Of a stretch of DNA of 64,000 nt, positions 38,932 through 49,106 are shown piece after piece. The stretch spans positions 1 to 64,000 of the forward strand of contig NZ_JMPS01000086.1 in the NCBI RefSeq assembly GCF_000735455.1, read 5' to 3'. Both the position numbers and the translations under genes were made by a program. Origin of the DNA: Yokenella regensburgei ATCC 49455. GTDB lineage: Bacteria > Pseudomonadota > Gammaproteobacteria > Enterobacterales > Enterobacteriaceae. The number at the start of each line of letters is the position of its first letter. The first letter of the stretch is position 1. The notes below the pieces were generated by a model that saw only the letters and a list, made by a program, of their open reading frames with translations, had not been told where the DNA came from and ran no database searches.

Positions 38932-39356
38932 TAAAACTCTCCAGAATTATTGCCCGGCATTTTTTTATTCGCCGTTTTATTCCCTCACCGGAACGAGGTG
39001 CGGGTTCTGTGACTGTCCAGGGGGACAGTATCCTGACTGATACCCTGAATTTTCACAAACGATTTAACACAGCATTTACATCGATTGCACTCACCCTTGC
39101 GGACAAATATTGCATAGGTTGCACTCGCTCACGTTTTGACCGGTTGCACCTTTTAAATATGTTAACCGGCGCACGGTATCTCTCAGAGCATTATTCATCG
39201 CTACCTGTAAACTCGACTTTTTTATTAACAATTCATTCATTTTTAAAGTTGCTAGCCAGGTCGCATTTAACAAGGTTGCACAAAGTTGCAACATGGTGGA
39301 TATTTCAGCGTAACTACGTAAAAGCGCGATAAAGAACATACACAGGAGCTAATGGC
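38932..39356. promoter_or_regulatory. put control region with PutA operators
   Basis: The 425-bp divergent region has no gene. Four GTTGCA hexamers lie at 39118-39123, 39143-39148, 39275-39280 and 39285-39290, and an overlapping reverse copy (TGCAAC) at 39287-39292. GTTGCA is the established core of the PutA operator in E. coli. Two sites sit in the middle of the region and three close to the putA start, allowing autorepression of both genes when proline is absent. Confidence 0.85.
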
Positions 39357-42300
39357 ATGGGCACCACCACCATGGGGGTCAAACTTGATGACGCCACCCG
39401 CGAGCGGATCAAAACGGCAGCCACCCGCATTGACCGTACCCCACACTGGCTGATCAAACAGGCCATCTTTAACTATCTGGAGCGTCTGGAAACTGACGAC
39501 GCGCTGCCGGAACTACCGGCACTGCTTTCCGGCGCCGCGAATGAAAGTGAAGAAGCCGGCGCGCCGGTTGACGAAAACCATCAGCCGTTCCTCGAATTCG
39601 CCGAGCAAATTCTGCCGCAGTCGGTCACCCGTGCGAGCATTACCGCCGCCTGGCGCCGCCCGGAGACCGACGCCGTTCCGATGCTGATGGAGCAGGCACG
39701 TCTGCCGCAGAATATTGCCACTCAGGCCCATAAGCTTGCCTATCAGCTCGCCGAGAAGCTGCGCAACCAGAAAACCGCCAGCGGTCGGGCCGGAATGGTG
39801 CAGAGCCTGCTGCAGGAGTTTTCCCTCTCCTCTCAGGAAGGCGTGGCGCTGATGTGCCTTGCGGAAGCGCTGCTGCGTATTCCGGACAAAGCCACCCGCG
39901 ATGCGCTGATCCGCGACAAGATCAGCAACGGCAACTGGCAGTCGCACATTGGCCGTAGCCCGTCACTGTTCGTTAACGCCGCGACCTGGGGTCTGCTGTT
40001 TACCGGCAAACTGGTCTCTACCCATAACGAAGCCAGCCTGTCGCGTTCGCTGAACCGTATTATCGGTAAGAGCGGTGAGCCGCTGATCCGTAAAGGCGTG
40101 GATATGGCGATGCGCCTGATGGGCGAGCAGTTCGTCACCGGCGAAACCATCGCTGAGGCGTTAGCAAATGCCCGTAAGCTTGAAGAAAAAGGCTTCCGCT
40201 ACTCTTACGATATGCTGGGTGAAGCGGCGCTGACCGCTGCCGATGCGCAGGCCTATATGGTCTCTTATCAGCAGGCTATCCACGCTATTGGGAAAGCCTC
40301 GAACGGCCGCGGTATCTATGAAGGCCCGGGGATCTCGATCAAGCTCTCGGCTCTGCATCCACGCTACAGCCGCGCGCAGTACGACCGCGTGATGGAAGAA
40401 CTCTATCCACGCCTGAAGTCCCTGACCCTGCTGGCGCGTCAGTACGACATCGGTATCAATATCGATGCCGAAGAGGCCGACCGCCTGGAGATCTCCCTCG
40501 ATCTGCTGGAAAAACTGTGCTTTGAGCCAGAGCTTGCCGGCTGGAACGGTATTGGCTTTGTCATTCAGGCTTATCAGAAGCGCTGCCCGTTCGTCATCGA
40601 CTATCTGATCGATCTGGCCACCCGCAGCCGCCGTCGCCTGATGATCCGTCTGGTGAAAGGTGCCTACTGGGACAGCGAAATCAAACGCGCGCAGATGGAC
40701 GGCCTGGAAGGTTATCCGGTCTATACCCGCAAGGTGTATACCGACGTTTCCTATATTGCCTGCGCGAAGAAGCTGCTCGGCGTACCGAACCTGATTTATC
40801 CGCAGTTTGCCACCCACAACGCCCATACGCTGGCGGCTATCTATCAGCTCGCCGGGCAGAACTACTATCCGGGACAGTATGAGTTCCAGTGCCTGCACGG
40901 CATGGGTGAGCCGCTGTACGAGCAGGTGGTTGGCAAAGTGGCGGAAGGCAAACTGAACCGTCCATGTCGCATCTATGCGCCGGTCGGTACCCATGAAACG
41001 CTGCTCGCCTACCTGGTGCGACGTCTGCTGGAAAACGGCGCGAACACCTCGTTCGTCAACCGGATTGCCGACAACACTCTGCCGTTGGATGAACTGGTGG
41101 CAGATCCGGTTGAAGCGGTAGAGAAACTGGCCGCGCAGGAAGGCATGCCCGGGCTGCCGCATCCGAAGATCCCGCTGCCGCGCGATCTGTACGGCAAAGG
41201 CCGCGCTAACTCCGCCGGTCTTGATCTCGCCAACGAACACCGTCTGGCGTCCCTCTCCTCTTCACTGCTCAACAGCGCCCTGCAGAAATGGCAGGCCGCG
41301 CCGATGCTCGAGCATCCGGTCGCTGAAGGTGACATGGTGGCCGTTCACAACCCGGCCGAGCCGAAAGACGTGGTTGGCTATGTGCGTGAAGCCACAGAGC
41401 AGGAAGTCAGCCAGGCGCTGGAAAGCGCGGTCAACAATGCGCCTATCTGGTTTGCCACCCCGCCGCAGGAGCGTGCCGCGATTCTCGAGCGTGCCGCCGT
41501 GCTGATGGAAGGCCAGATGCAGCAGCTGATGGGCATCCTGGTGCGTGAAGCGGGTAAAACCTTTAGTAACGCCATCGCCGAAGTGCGCGAAGCCGTGGAT
41601 TTCCTCCACTACTACGCGGGTCAGGTACGTGACGATTTTGATAACGACACCCACCGCCCGCTGGGTCCGGTGGTGTGTATCAGCCCGTGGAACTTCCCGC
41701 TGGCTATCTTCACCGGGCAGATTGCCGCAGCGCTTGCTGCCGGTAACAGCGTGCTGGCAAAACCCGCCGAGCAGACCCCGCTGATTGCCGCCCAGGGGAT
41801 CGCCATCCTGCGTGAAGCCGGGGTTCCGGCAGGCGTTATCCAACTGCTGCCAGGCCGTGGTGAAACCGTGGGTGCGAAGCTCACCGCCGATAACCGCGTT
41901 CGTGGGGTGATGTTCACCGGCTCTACCGAAGTTGCTACCCTGCTGCAGCGCGGCATTGCCGGTCGCCTTGATGCTCAGGGTCGTCCGACGCCGCTGATTG
42001 CCGAAACCGGCGGTCTGAACGCGATGATCGTCGACTCCTCCGCCCTCACCGAACAGGTGGTGATTGATGTGCTGGCTTCCGCGTTCGACAGCGCCGGACA
42101 GCGCTGCTCTGCCCTGCGCGTGCTCTGCCTGCAGGACGACATCGCCGAGCACACCCTGACCATGCTGCGCGGCGCAATGGCCGAATGCCGGATGGGCAAC
42201 CCGGGTCGTCTCACCACTGACATTGGCCCGGTTATCGATGCAGAAGCAAAAGCCAACATCGAGCAACACATTCAGGCTCTGCGCAGCAAAGGCCGCAATG

Positions 42301-43319
42301 TGTTCCAGGCGGTACGTGAGAACAGTGAAGATGCTCGCGAGTGGAACAGCGGCACCTTCGTTCCGCCGACGCTGATTGAGCTTGATAGCTTCGACGAGAT
42401 GAAAAAAGAGGTCTTCGGTCCGGTGCTACACGTGGTGCGCTACCGCCGTAACGAGCTGGAAGGCCTGGTGGAGCAGATCAACGCCTCCGGCTATGGTCTG
42501 ACGCTCGGCATCCACACCCGTATCGATGAAACCATCGCTCAGGTGACCGGCAGTGCGCACGTCGGTAACCTGTACGTGAACCGTAACATGGTCGGCGCCG
42601 TGGTTGGCGTGCAGCCGTTCGGCGGCGAAGGCCTGTCAGGAACCGGACCAAAAGCCGGTGGGCCGCTGTATCTGTATCGCCTGCTGGCGAGCCGCCCGGA
42701 AGATGCGCTGCTGAAAACGCTGGCGCGTCAGGATGCCGAACGTCCGGTCGATACTCAGCTAAAAGCGATGCTGGAACAGCCGTTAACCGCGCTGACCCAG
42801 TGGGCTGCCGGCAATCCGGTGCTGAAGAGCCTGTGCCAGCAGTATGGCGAGCAGGCGCAGGCCGGTACGCAGCGCGTACTGCCGGGTCCAACAGGCGAGC
42901 GCAACACCCTGACCTTCATGCCGCGCGATCGCGTGCTGTGCGTGGCGGATAACGAAGAGGATGCGCTGACCCAGCTCGCGGCCGTCATGGCGGTCGGTAG
43001 CCAGGTTCTGTGGCCGGATGAGCCGCTGCAACGCGCACTCGGTAAGAAACTGCCGAAAGAAGTGACCGGACGGATCCGCTTCGCCAAAACCGATGCGCTG
43101 ATGACCCAGTCCTTTGACGCGGTTATCTACCACGGGGATTCGGATCAGCTGCGCACCCTGTGTGAGCAGGTGGCGGGCCGCGACGGTGCCATTGTCTCGG
43201 TGCAGGGTTTTGCCCGCGGCGAAACCAACCTGCTGCTGGAGCGTTTGTACCATGAGCGTTCGCTCAGTATTAACACCGCAGCGGCAGGCGGTAACGCCAG
43301 CCTGATGACAATTGGCTAA
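39357..43319 (+). CDS. putA: PutA trifunctional proline dehydrogenase / P5C dehydrogenase / repressor
   Basis: PutA oxidises proline to glutamate in two steps and represses the put genes. The 1320-residue protein has the E. coli length. The N-terminal ribbon-helix-helix (TTTMGVKLDDATRERIK) binds DNA. The FAD proline dehydrogenase barrel spans about 260-610 (ALHPRYSRAQYDRVMEELYP; RRRLMIRLVKGAYWDSEIKR). The NAD aldehyde dehydrogenase spans about 640-1130 with the catalytic Cys in FDSAGQRCSALRVL. CAGGAG precedes the ATG. It moves between DNA and membrane depending on redox state (family knowledge). Confidence 0.98.
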   Translation: MGTTTMGVKLDDATRERIKTAATRIDRTPHWLIKQAIFNYLERLETDDALPELPALLSGAANESEEAGAPVDENHQPFLEFAEQILPQSVTRASITAAWRRPETDAVPMLMEQARLPQNIATQAHKLAYQLAEKLRNQKTASGRAGMVQSLLQEFSLSSQEGVALMCLAEALLRIPDKATRDALIRDKISNGNWQSHIGRSPSLFVNAATWGLLFTGKLVSTHNEASLSRSLNRIIGKSGEPLIRKGVDMAMRLMGEQFVTGETIAEALANARKLEEKGFRYSYDMLGEAALTAADAQAYMVSYQQAIHAIGKASNGRGIYEGPGISIKLSALHPRYSRAQYDRVMEELYPRLKSLTLLARQYDIGINIDAEEADRLEISLDLLEKLCFEPELAGWNGIGFVIQAYQKRCPFVIDYLIDLATRSRRRLMIRLVKGAYWDSEIKRAQMDGLEGYPVYTRKVYTDVSYIACAKKLLGVPNLIYPQFATHNAHTLAAIYQLAGQNYYPGQYEFQCLHGMGEPLYEQVVGKVAEGKLNRPCRIYAPVGTHETLLAYLVRRLLENGANTSFVNRIADNTLPLDELVADPVEAVEKLAAQEGMPGLPHPKIPLPRDLYGKGRANSAGLDLANEHRLASLSSSLLNSALQKWQAAPMLEHPVAEGDMVAVHNPAEPKDVVGYVREATEQEVSQALESAVNNAPIWFATPPQERAAILERAAVLMEGQMQQLMGILVREAGKTFSNAIAEVREAVDFLHYYAGQVRDDFDNDTHRPLGPVVCISPWNFPLAIFTGQIAAALAAGNSVLAKPAEQTPLIAAQGIAILREAGVPAGVIQLLPGRGETVGAKLTADNRVRGVMFTGSTEVATLLQRGIAGRLDAQGRPTPLIAETGGLNAMIVDSSALTEQVVIDVLASAFDSAGQRCSALRVLCLQDDIAEHTLTMLRGAMAECRMGNPGRLTTDIGPVIDAEAKANIEQHIQALRSKGRNVFQAVRENSEDAREWNSGTFVPPTLIELDSFDEMKKEVFGPVLHVVRYRRNELEGLVEQINASGYGLTLGIHTRIDETIAQVTGSAHVGNLYVNRNMVGAVVGVQPFGGEGLSGTGPKAGGPLYLYRLLASRPEDALLKTLARQDAERPVDTQLKAMLEQPLTALTQWAAGNPVLKSLCQQYGEQAQAGTQRVLPGPTGERNTLTFMPRDRVLCVADNEEDALTQLAAVMAVGSQVLWPDEPLQRALGKKLPKEVTGRIRFAKTDALMTQSFDAVIYHGDSDQLRTLCEQVAGRDGAIVSVQGFARGETNLLLERLYHERSLSINTAAAGGNASLMTIG

Positions 43320-43333
43320 GGCTGTGATTAATT

Positions 43334-43360
43334 AAGGCTCCGGAGACGGAGCCTTTTTTT
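43334..43360 (+). terminator. Terminator of putA
   Basis: A 9-bp stem (AAGGCTCCG/CGGAGCCTT) with a GAGA loop is followed by a run of T. It lies 14 bases past the putA stop. Confidence 0.9.
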
Positions 43361-43380
43361 ATTCAGTCAGGAACACCAGA

Positions 43381-43776
43381 ATGAAACGTTTACTTTTAAC
43401 GCTTGGCGCACTGCTGCTGAGCACCAGCGCCCTGGCCGATGATTGCGCCAGCGCCAGCACGCAAACCGAAATGAATACCTGTTCGGCGACCCAGTATCAA
43501 ACCGCCGATAAAAAGCTGAACCACACTTACCAGAACGTGCTGAAACGCGCGACCCCGGCGCAGCAGGAGCTGCTGAAAAAAGCCCAGGTGGCGTGGATTG
43601 CCCTGCGTGACGCCGACTGTGCGTTCATGGGCTCTGGCGTCACCGGCGGCAGCATGCAGCCGATGATTGAAAACCAGTGCAAGGCAGACAAGAGCACCGA
43701 GCGCGAAGCGTTTCTGGCTTCGCTGATGCAGTGCGATGAAGGCGACACCAGCTGCCCGCTGCCGCCGGCCAATTAA
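43381..43776 (+). CDS. LprI/DUF1311 family periplasmic protein (YecT-like)
   Basis: This 131-residue protein has a Sec signal (about 1-19, ending ALAD). The mature part has the family pattern: C-(x)n-MNTC, then a helix with LNHTYQNVL, then AQVAWIALRDADC and a late CKADKSTEREAFLASL. Some LprI proteins inhibit lysozyme. It follows putA after a terminator, so it has its own promoter. It is a different and more typical member than the immunity candidate at 28321-28764. Its stop overlaps the rutR stop region by a few bases on the opposite strand. Confidence 0.85.
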   Translation: MKRLLLTLGALLLSTSALADDCASASTQTEMNTCSATQYQTADKKLNHTYQNVLKRATPAQQELLKKAQVAWIALRDADCAFMGSGVTGGSMQPMIENQCKADKSTEREAFLASLMQCDEGDTSCPLPPAN

Positions 43777-44411
43777 CGAACGCGTACGCCTTCGATAATC
43801 ATCCGCTGCACGTTTTCCACCGTACGCTGGAAGAAGACCGGATCTTTCAGCGTACGCCCGGTCACCGCCTCGACCTGGGTCGAGAAGTCGGCATAGTGCT
43901 GGGTGGTGGCCCAAATCATGAAAATCAGATGGTGCGGATCGACAGGTGCCAACTTACCGTCGTAGATCCAGCCCGCAATAATGTCAGATTTATCATCAAT
44001 CAGCGTTTTAACATCACCGGTTAGCACCTCCATCAGCAGCGGTGCGCCCTGCAGCATTTCAAGGCAAAACAGCCGTGACGCCTCCGGGTGATCGCGAGAT
44101 ACCTCAAGCTTCAGGCGGATATACTCTTTGATGGCCACCAGCGGTGCCTGGTCTTCGCGAAACGCCCGCAGCGGCGCCAGCCAGACGTCGAGGATCTGGC
44201 GCATCACTTCAACATACAGCACATTTTTAGAGGGGAAGTGGTAAAGCAAATTACTCTTCGACACGCCGGACATCTCCGCCACCTGGTCAAGACGGGTGCC
44301 ATGAATGCCGAACTGCGAAAAAGTGGTTAACGCGGCGCTAAGAATCGCCTCACGACGGGCATTGACCGCCTGGCGGTGTTTGCTGAGGTGCTTCTCATTT
44401 TCCTTTTTCAT
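43773..44411 (-). CDS. rutR: RutR TetR-family regulator
   Basis: RutR binds uracil and controls pyrimidine genes in E. coli, and is also reported to affect glutamate-dependent acid resistance genes. The 212-residue protein has the TetR helix-turn-helix (GTRLDQVAEMSGVSKSNLLY) and the full RutR ligand domain through VENVQRMIIEGVRVR. The rutABCDEFG operon that adjoins rutR in E. coli is absent here. Instead rutR begins 19 bases after an EamA transporter gene on the same strand and is probably cotranscribed with it. Confidence 0.92.
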   Translation of the reverse strand: MKKENEKHLSKHRQAVNARREAILSAALTTFSQFGIHGTRLDQVAEMSGVSKSNLLYHFPSKNVLYVEVMRQILDVWLAPLRAFREDQAPLVAIKEYIRLKLEVSRDHPEASRLFCLEMLQGAPLLMEVLTGDVKTLIDDKSDIIAGWIYDGKLAPVDPHHLIFMIWATTQHYADFSTQVEAVTGRTLKDPVFFQRTVENVQRMIIEGVRVR

Positions 44412-44430
44412 GCGCTTCTCCTGTTATCCC

Positions 44431-45345
44431 TCAGGAATTCTGCTGAGCAGAGGTCTCCGGGGCGGTTTTTTTCTTCCTGAATTTCAGTTCGCTGACTAAC
44501 ACACCTAGTACGATAAAAGCGCCGCCAAGCAGCGCCAGCGCCGGTAAACGTTCACCGGCAATACGGCCAAAAATACCGGCCCATACCGGCTCTCCGGTGT
44601 AGATAACCGTGGCACGGGTCGGCGAAACGCTACGCTGTGCCCAGTTCATGGTGACCTGAATGATGGCACTGAAAATGCCAAGGCCCAGCGCGACCATCAA
44701 AAGCCCGGAAGAGAGCGGCGGCACGCTTTCCCCGGCAGGGCCCATGGCGGCAAAAGCCACCACGGAAGCCGTCGCCAGCTGGACAATCGTTACCCGGCGG
44801 ACATCGACTTTTCCCGCCCATTTACTGATAAGAATAATTTCCGCAGCAATCGCCAATGCGCTTGCGAGGGTGATGAGCTCCCCGGTACCCAATGCCAGCA
44901 GATTGTTCTCCGGCCCGGCGAGCAGAATAAGCCCGATAAATGCCAGCACGATCCCGACACAAGACATCATGCCGGGCATCCGCCGCAGGAACAGCCATTG
45001 CAGAAGCGGCACCAGCGGCACGTACATGGCGGTAATAAATGCCGATTTGCTGCTGGAAATATACTGCAGCCCCCAGGTTTGCAGGCTGTAGCCGAGCGCT
45101 ATCGATACGCCGATTATTGCCCCGGCTTTAAACTCAGCAAAGGTGAGCCCGCGCAGGGTGCGTAATGAGAGCAGGGTTACCGCCAGCGCGGCGGTGGCAA
45201 AGCGCAATCCGACAAAGAAAAATGGTCCACTCATCGTTACCGCGTACTGCACCGCCAGAAAGGTTCCTCCCCAGAACATAGTAATGAGGATCAGAATGGC
45301 TTCCTGAGGTTTGATGGAAAACTGATAACGTGAAAAGAGAGACAT
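44431..45345 (-). CDS. EamA/DMT-family transporter
   Basis: The 304-residue inner-membrane protein has ten predicted helices in two EamA repeats (ILITMFWGGTFLAVQYAV at the start of the first; the second ends ALALLGGAFIVLGVLVSEL). The tail is basic and cytoplasmic. The substrate is unknown; the family exports amino acids or metabolites. It occupies the site of the rut operon between rutR and ymdF and runs into rutR with a 19-base gap. Confidence 0.87.
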   Translation of the reverse strand: MSLFSRYQFSIKPQEAILILITMFWGGTFLAVQYAVTMSGPFFFVGLRFATAALAVTLLSLRTLRGLTFAEFKAGAIIGVSIALGYSLQTWGLQYISSSKSAFITAMYVPLVPLLQWLFLRRMPGMMSCVGIVLAFIGLILLAGPENNLLALGTGELITLASALAIAAEIILISKWAGKVDVRRVTIVQLATASVVAFAAMGPAGESVPPLSSGLLMVALGLGIFSAIIQVTMNWAQRSVSPTRATVIYTGEPVWAGIFGRIAGERLPALALLGGAFIVLGVLVSELKFRKKKTAPETSAQQNS

Positions 45346-45413
45346 AGCGCCGCCTGCAGCCGGATAAGCGTTTTAGTGTGCAGATTCTGCGGCAGCAGTG
45401 CAAGAAAGTGCTA

Positions 45414-45442
45414 TAAAAAAACCGCCGGGGAGCACCCGGCGG
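45414..45442 (-). terminator. Terminator of ymdF
   Basis: On the minus strand the 8-bp stem CCGCCGGG/CCCGGCGG and a 5-nt loop are followed by seven T. It lies 60 bases past the ymdF stop and isolates the EamA-rutR pair from ymdF. Confidence 0.85.
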
Positions 45443-45502
45443 CGGGGGAGAGATATTGAGCATATCACTTATTCAATCAACATCTTCACGCAACCTGCCA
45501 CG

Positions 45503-45676
45503 TCAGCTATTACGATTTCCGTGGCTGTTTTTACCCCCTTTCTTGCCTGCTTCAGAGGCTCGCTGCGGATCGTTCTTGAAGTTACCGCCGCTGTGCTGAC
45601 CTCCTTTACGACCTGCTTCTGATGCTCTTTCACGGTCCTCGGCAAAGTTGCCGGAGCCGCCACGATGGTTTGCCAT
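45503..45676 (-). CDS. ymdF: YmdF, KGG-repeat stress-induced small protein
   Basis: This 57-residue protein begins MANHRGGSGNFAEDRERASE and has two KGG units (RKGGQHSGGNF and KKGGKNSHGN), the Con-10/KGG stress-protein pattern. Length and sequence match E. coli YmdF. It is hydrophilic with no membrane segment. GGAGGT lies upstream of the ATG. It diverges from wrbA, as expected for this locus. Its exact function is unknown. Confidence 0.93.
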   Translation of the reverse strand: MANHRGGSGNFAEDRERASEAGRKGGQHSGGNFKNDPQRASEAGKKGGKNSHGNRNS

Positions 45677-46648
<972 letters not shown>

Positions 46649-46668
46649 TACCGAAGAGGAGGATTACG

Positions 46669-46911
46669 ATGCCTACACCAGAAGCCAAAGCTCATCGCGT
46701 CGGCGAGTGGGCCAGTCTTCGCAACACCTCAACTGAGATTGCGGAAGCCATTTTCGAAGTCGCCAACTATGATGAAAAGCTGGCGGAACAGATTTGGGAA
46801 GAAGGCAGCGACGACGTGCTCGTTCGCGCCTTTAAAAAACCGACAAAGATGCGCTCTTCTGGGGCGAACAAACCATCGAACGCAAAAACGTCTGATCTTC
46901 ACACGCTCTGA
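46669..46911 (+). CDS. yccJ: YccJ, frameshifted at an A6 run
   Basis: YccJ is a small protein of unknown function in the wrbA operon. The first 55 codons ([20 protein letters not shown]...) match the family. At 46834-46839 there are six A. In the zero frame the product continues for 23 foreign residues to a stop at 46909-46911 (80 aa). Reading back one base at AAA-AAA gives [18 protein letters not shown] and a stop at 46893-46895: exactly 75 residues, the E. coli length and C-terminus. Either an A was lost, or slippage restores the normal end. Confidence 0.88.
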   Translation: MPTPEAKAHRVGEWASLRNTSTEIAEAIFEVANYDEKLAEQIWEEGSDDVLVRAFKKPTKMRSSGANKPSNAKTSDLHTL

Positions 46912-46916
46912 CGATC

Positions 46917-46940
46917 CCCCCGCTACTGCGGGGGTTTTTT
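46917..46940 (+). terminator. Terminator of the wrbA-yccJ operon
   Basis: A 7-bp GC stem (CCCCCGC/GCGGGGG) with a TACT loop is followed by six T. It lies six bases past the yccJ zero-frame stop. Confidence 0.88.
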
Positions 46941-46950
46941 ATGCCAGGCA

Positions 46951-48192
46951 TTACTTCAATGACTGCGCCATCACTTCGTTAAACTTATCCATCGGGCAGA
47001 AACCGTTAGCATCGACCGGGCAGCCTTTCAGCGACAGCGTGACGCGCTGCGGCGGCGCCTGGAGTGACAGCACGTCGGCATTACGTAGTTGGTTAGTGCT
47101 CTGGTAAACGTACTCAATTTTCATCAGGTCGCGATTGGCATTGCTGTCGTGCCAGCGCTGGAACAAGATTTTGCCGCCGATAGGGGTACGCTCATACTGA
47201 TTTGGCAGCTGGTAGTCATTAAAATCCAGCGCCCGCAGCAGAGAAGCGATGTTGGAGTCGTGCCCTACCAGCACGGTGATTTTGGCGCTTTTTCCTGCAT
47301 CGCCCACCAGCACGTTATCGATGTATTTCACCAACGGTGCCGCCACGTTGCGCGCCACTTCAGGCGAGGTGAACAGACTGTCCTGATAGCCATTTTTAAG
47401 CTCAGACAGGACACGCCACTGCTTCTCGGATTTAATCTCGCCCCATGCCACTTTATCCTGCGGGAAGCCTTCGTAGTATTGCAGCGTAAAGGCATCGACC
47501 AGCGAGTTACCTACCTTCAGAGGCCCGTCAACGCCAGGCTCTTTTTGGTAATCAGCGCTGAAAGTGTCTTTTCCATCGGCGAGCGAGCAGACTTTTTTCT
47601 CTTTGCACGACGGAGAGTCGCTAAAGCGCGTCATCTGCTCAAGCAGCTTATAGCTATCCGCAAGATGCATTTTCTGCCGTTCGTTCTCCATCGCCTTCAC
47701 CGCCGTTTCACGGAACGCAGCGGTATCGTTAGTGATAACCGGGTTGAAGGTGGGATCCATAGTGCCCATTTTTTCCTGATGGTGAACCGGCACATCACAG
47801 CCCGGGAAGGCTCCCGTAATAAAGAACTGCGCGGTCGCTACCGTGCGCTGCAGACTGTTTGCATAGACGTAGACATCGCTGGCCGGTGGGCATTCACCGG
47901 TGGTTACCATCCCCTGCGCCGCCAGCCATTCACGCAGATAGTGCCCCATATACACTTCAAGAACGCCACCTTTGGTGGTCAGCTGGCCGCCAGGAACATC
48001 CCATTCGGGCCATTGATTCGGCGTGGACTGCTCCAGCACGCTACCGTTGTTGGCAAGCGGTGCCCGCAGGTTATGACGGCTCATCATTAGCACCTGCTGT
48101 AGCTGGTAGCCGTCGGGTTCACTTTGCGCCTGCGCGCCGCCGGTCATCAGGAGAGAAGCGGCAACAACGCTTGCCAGTAGTGTCTTATACAT
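46951..48192 (-). CDS. agp: Agp periplasmic glucose-1-phosphatase
   Basis: Agp removes phosphate from glucose-1-phosphate in the periplasm and belongs to the histidine acid phosphatases. The 413-residue precursor has the E. coli length. The signal peptide ends near AQAQS. The catalytic motif is MSRHNLRAP, and the proton-donor motif is VLVGHDSNI. It is convergent with wrbA-yccJ, the conserved arrangement. Confidence 0.96.
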   Translation of the reverse strand: MYKTLLASVVAASLLMTGGAQAQSEPDGYQLQQVLMMSRHNLRAPLANNGSVLEQSTPNQWPEWDVPGGQLTTKGGVLEVYMGHYLREWLAAQGMVTTGECPPASDVYVYANSLQRTVATAQFFITGAFPGCDVPVHHQEKMGTMDPTFNPVITNDTAAFRETAVKAMENERQKMHLADSYKLLEQMTRFSDSPSCKEKKVCSLADGKDTFSADYQKEPGVDGPLKVGNSLVDAFTLQYYEGFPQDKVAWGEIKSEKQWRVLSELKNGYQDSLFTSPEVARNVAAPLVKYIDNVLVGDAGKSAKITVLVGHDSNIASLLRALDFNDYQLPNQYERTPIGGKILFQRWHDSNANRDLMKIEYVYQSTNQLRNADVLSLQAPPQRVTLSLKGCPVDANGFCPMDKFNEVMAQSLK

Positions 48193-48341
48193 CCCTATTT
48201 CCTCGCTCTTTTTGTGATGCTCTATTGTGGCAGATATATGAGATAATTCCGCGGTTCGCTTCGCAAAGCCGGGCGACGCTATACTCAGAGATACTTGTTA
48301 ATCGCTTTCGCCGCGATTCGTTTTGTCATGGTAACAATACG

Positions 48342-49106
48342 ATGTTATGGATAATTAACGATAATATTGAATTTAATCCAGAGAGGAATCGCCTGGCGTC
48401 ATTATCCAGGCCAGACCTCAACGTTATTCTGACGACACCCGCCAGCCGCTGTTTACGCCTGTTGCTGGAAAATGCGCCCTCCGTTGTCGCGCAACAAACG
48501 TTCTTCCAAAAAGTATGGGAAGAAGACGGCATGGTGGTGCCGGCGAATACGCTTTATCAAAACATATCTATTATCCGTCGCGGATTACGTACCGTCGGCG
48601 AGACTGAAGATACGCTGATAACGACGGTTCCGCGCAAAGGCTTTCAGATTGAGCCTGGCGTAAACGTAATCACCATCAGCAAAGCCTCCGTGCGGATGGA
48701 GGAGAAAAAAGCAGCCGAACCAGGGCGCCCTCGATTACCCTGGCTGAAACGCTATGCACCCGTCCTCTGGATGACGGGGTCGCTGTTCATCGGTATTGCG
48801 CTGGGTAATATGGCCTGGCAGACCGTCGTTGATAAGAATTTTTACGACCAGTACACGCTGGTGGAAACCACCCACGGTTGTCACTTTTTCTCCAAAAATG
48901 AAGATATCGAAAGCGTTAATCGCTTTGAAAGCTACAAAACCATGATTTTAAAAACGGGTATGGATTGCCAGAAATATCCGTGGGTCTATTTCCCTTCCAG
49001 CAGTCGTACGCCCGCGGTCGCGGCACTAATTTGCCAGCAGCCTTATAAAACGCGTGGCGACACTGGCTGTGTAACACTTTTCTTCCGGGGGGCGGCACAT
49101 GAGTAA
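48342..49106 (+). CDS. MarT/CadC-like membrane-bound winged-helix regulator
   Basis: I place the start at 48342 (MLWIINDNIEFNPERNRL), giving 254 residues. The open frame upstream is antisense to agp and spurious. The N-terminal ToxR-type winged helix spans about residues 5-105 (TPASRCLRLLLENAPSVVAQ; GLRTVGETEDTLITTVPRKG). One membrane helix follows at about 143-163 (VLWMTGSLFIGIALGN), then a short periplasmic domain with several cysteines. The next gene is FidL-like and overlaps it by eight bases, the pair known as marT-fidL in Salmonella. Targets are unknown. Confidence 0.85.
   Translation: MLWIINDNIEFNPERNRLASLSRPDLNVILTTPASRCLRLLLENAPSVVAQQTFFQKVWEEDGMVVPANTLYQNISIIRRGLRTVGETEDTLITTVPRKGFQIEPGVNVITISKASVRMEEKKAAEPGRPRLPWLKRYAPVLWMTGSLFIGIALGNMAWQTVVDKNFYDQYTLVETTHGCHFFSKNEDIESVNRFESYKTMILKTGMDCQKYPWVYFPSSSRTPAVAALICQQPYKTRGDTGCVTLFFRGAAHE

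Noticed and set aside
40161-42269. Minus-strand frames of 359 and 335 codons over putA
   Set aside because: Shadows of PutA, which is conserved end to end.
47089-48090. 333-codon plus-strand frame over agp, and the 5' extension of the MarT-like frame
   Set aside because: Antisense to agp. The real regulator start is MLWIINDN at 48342.
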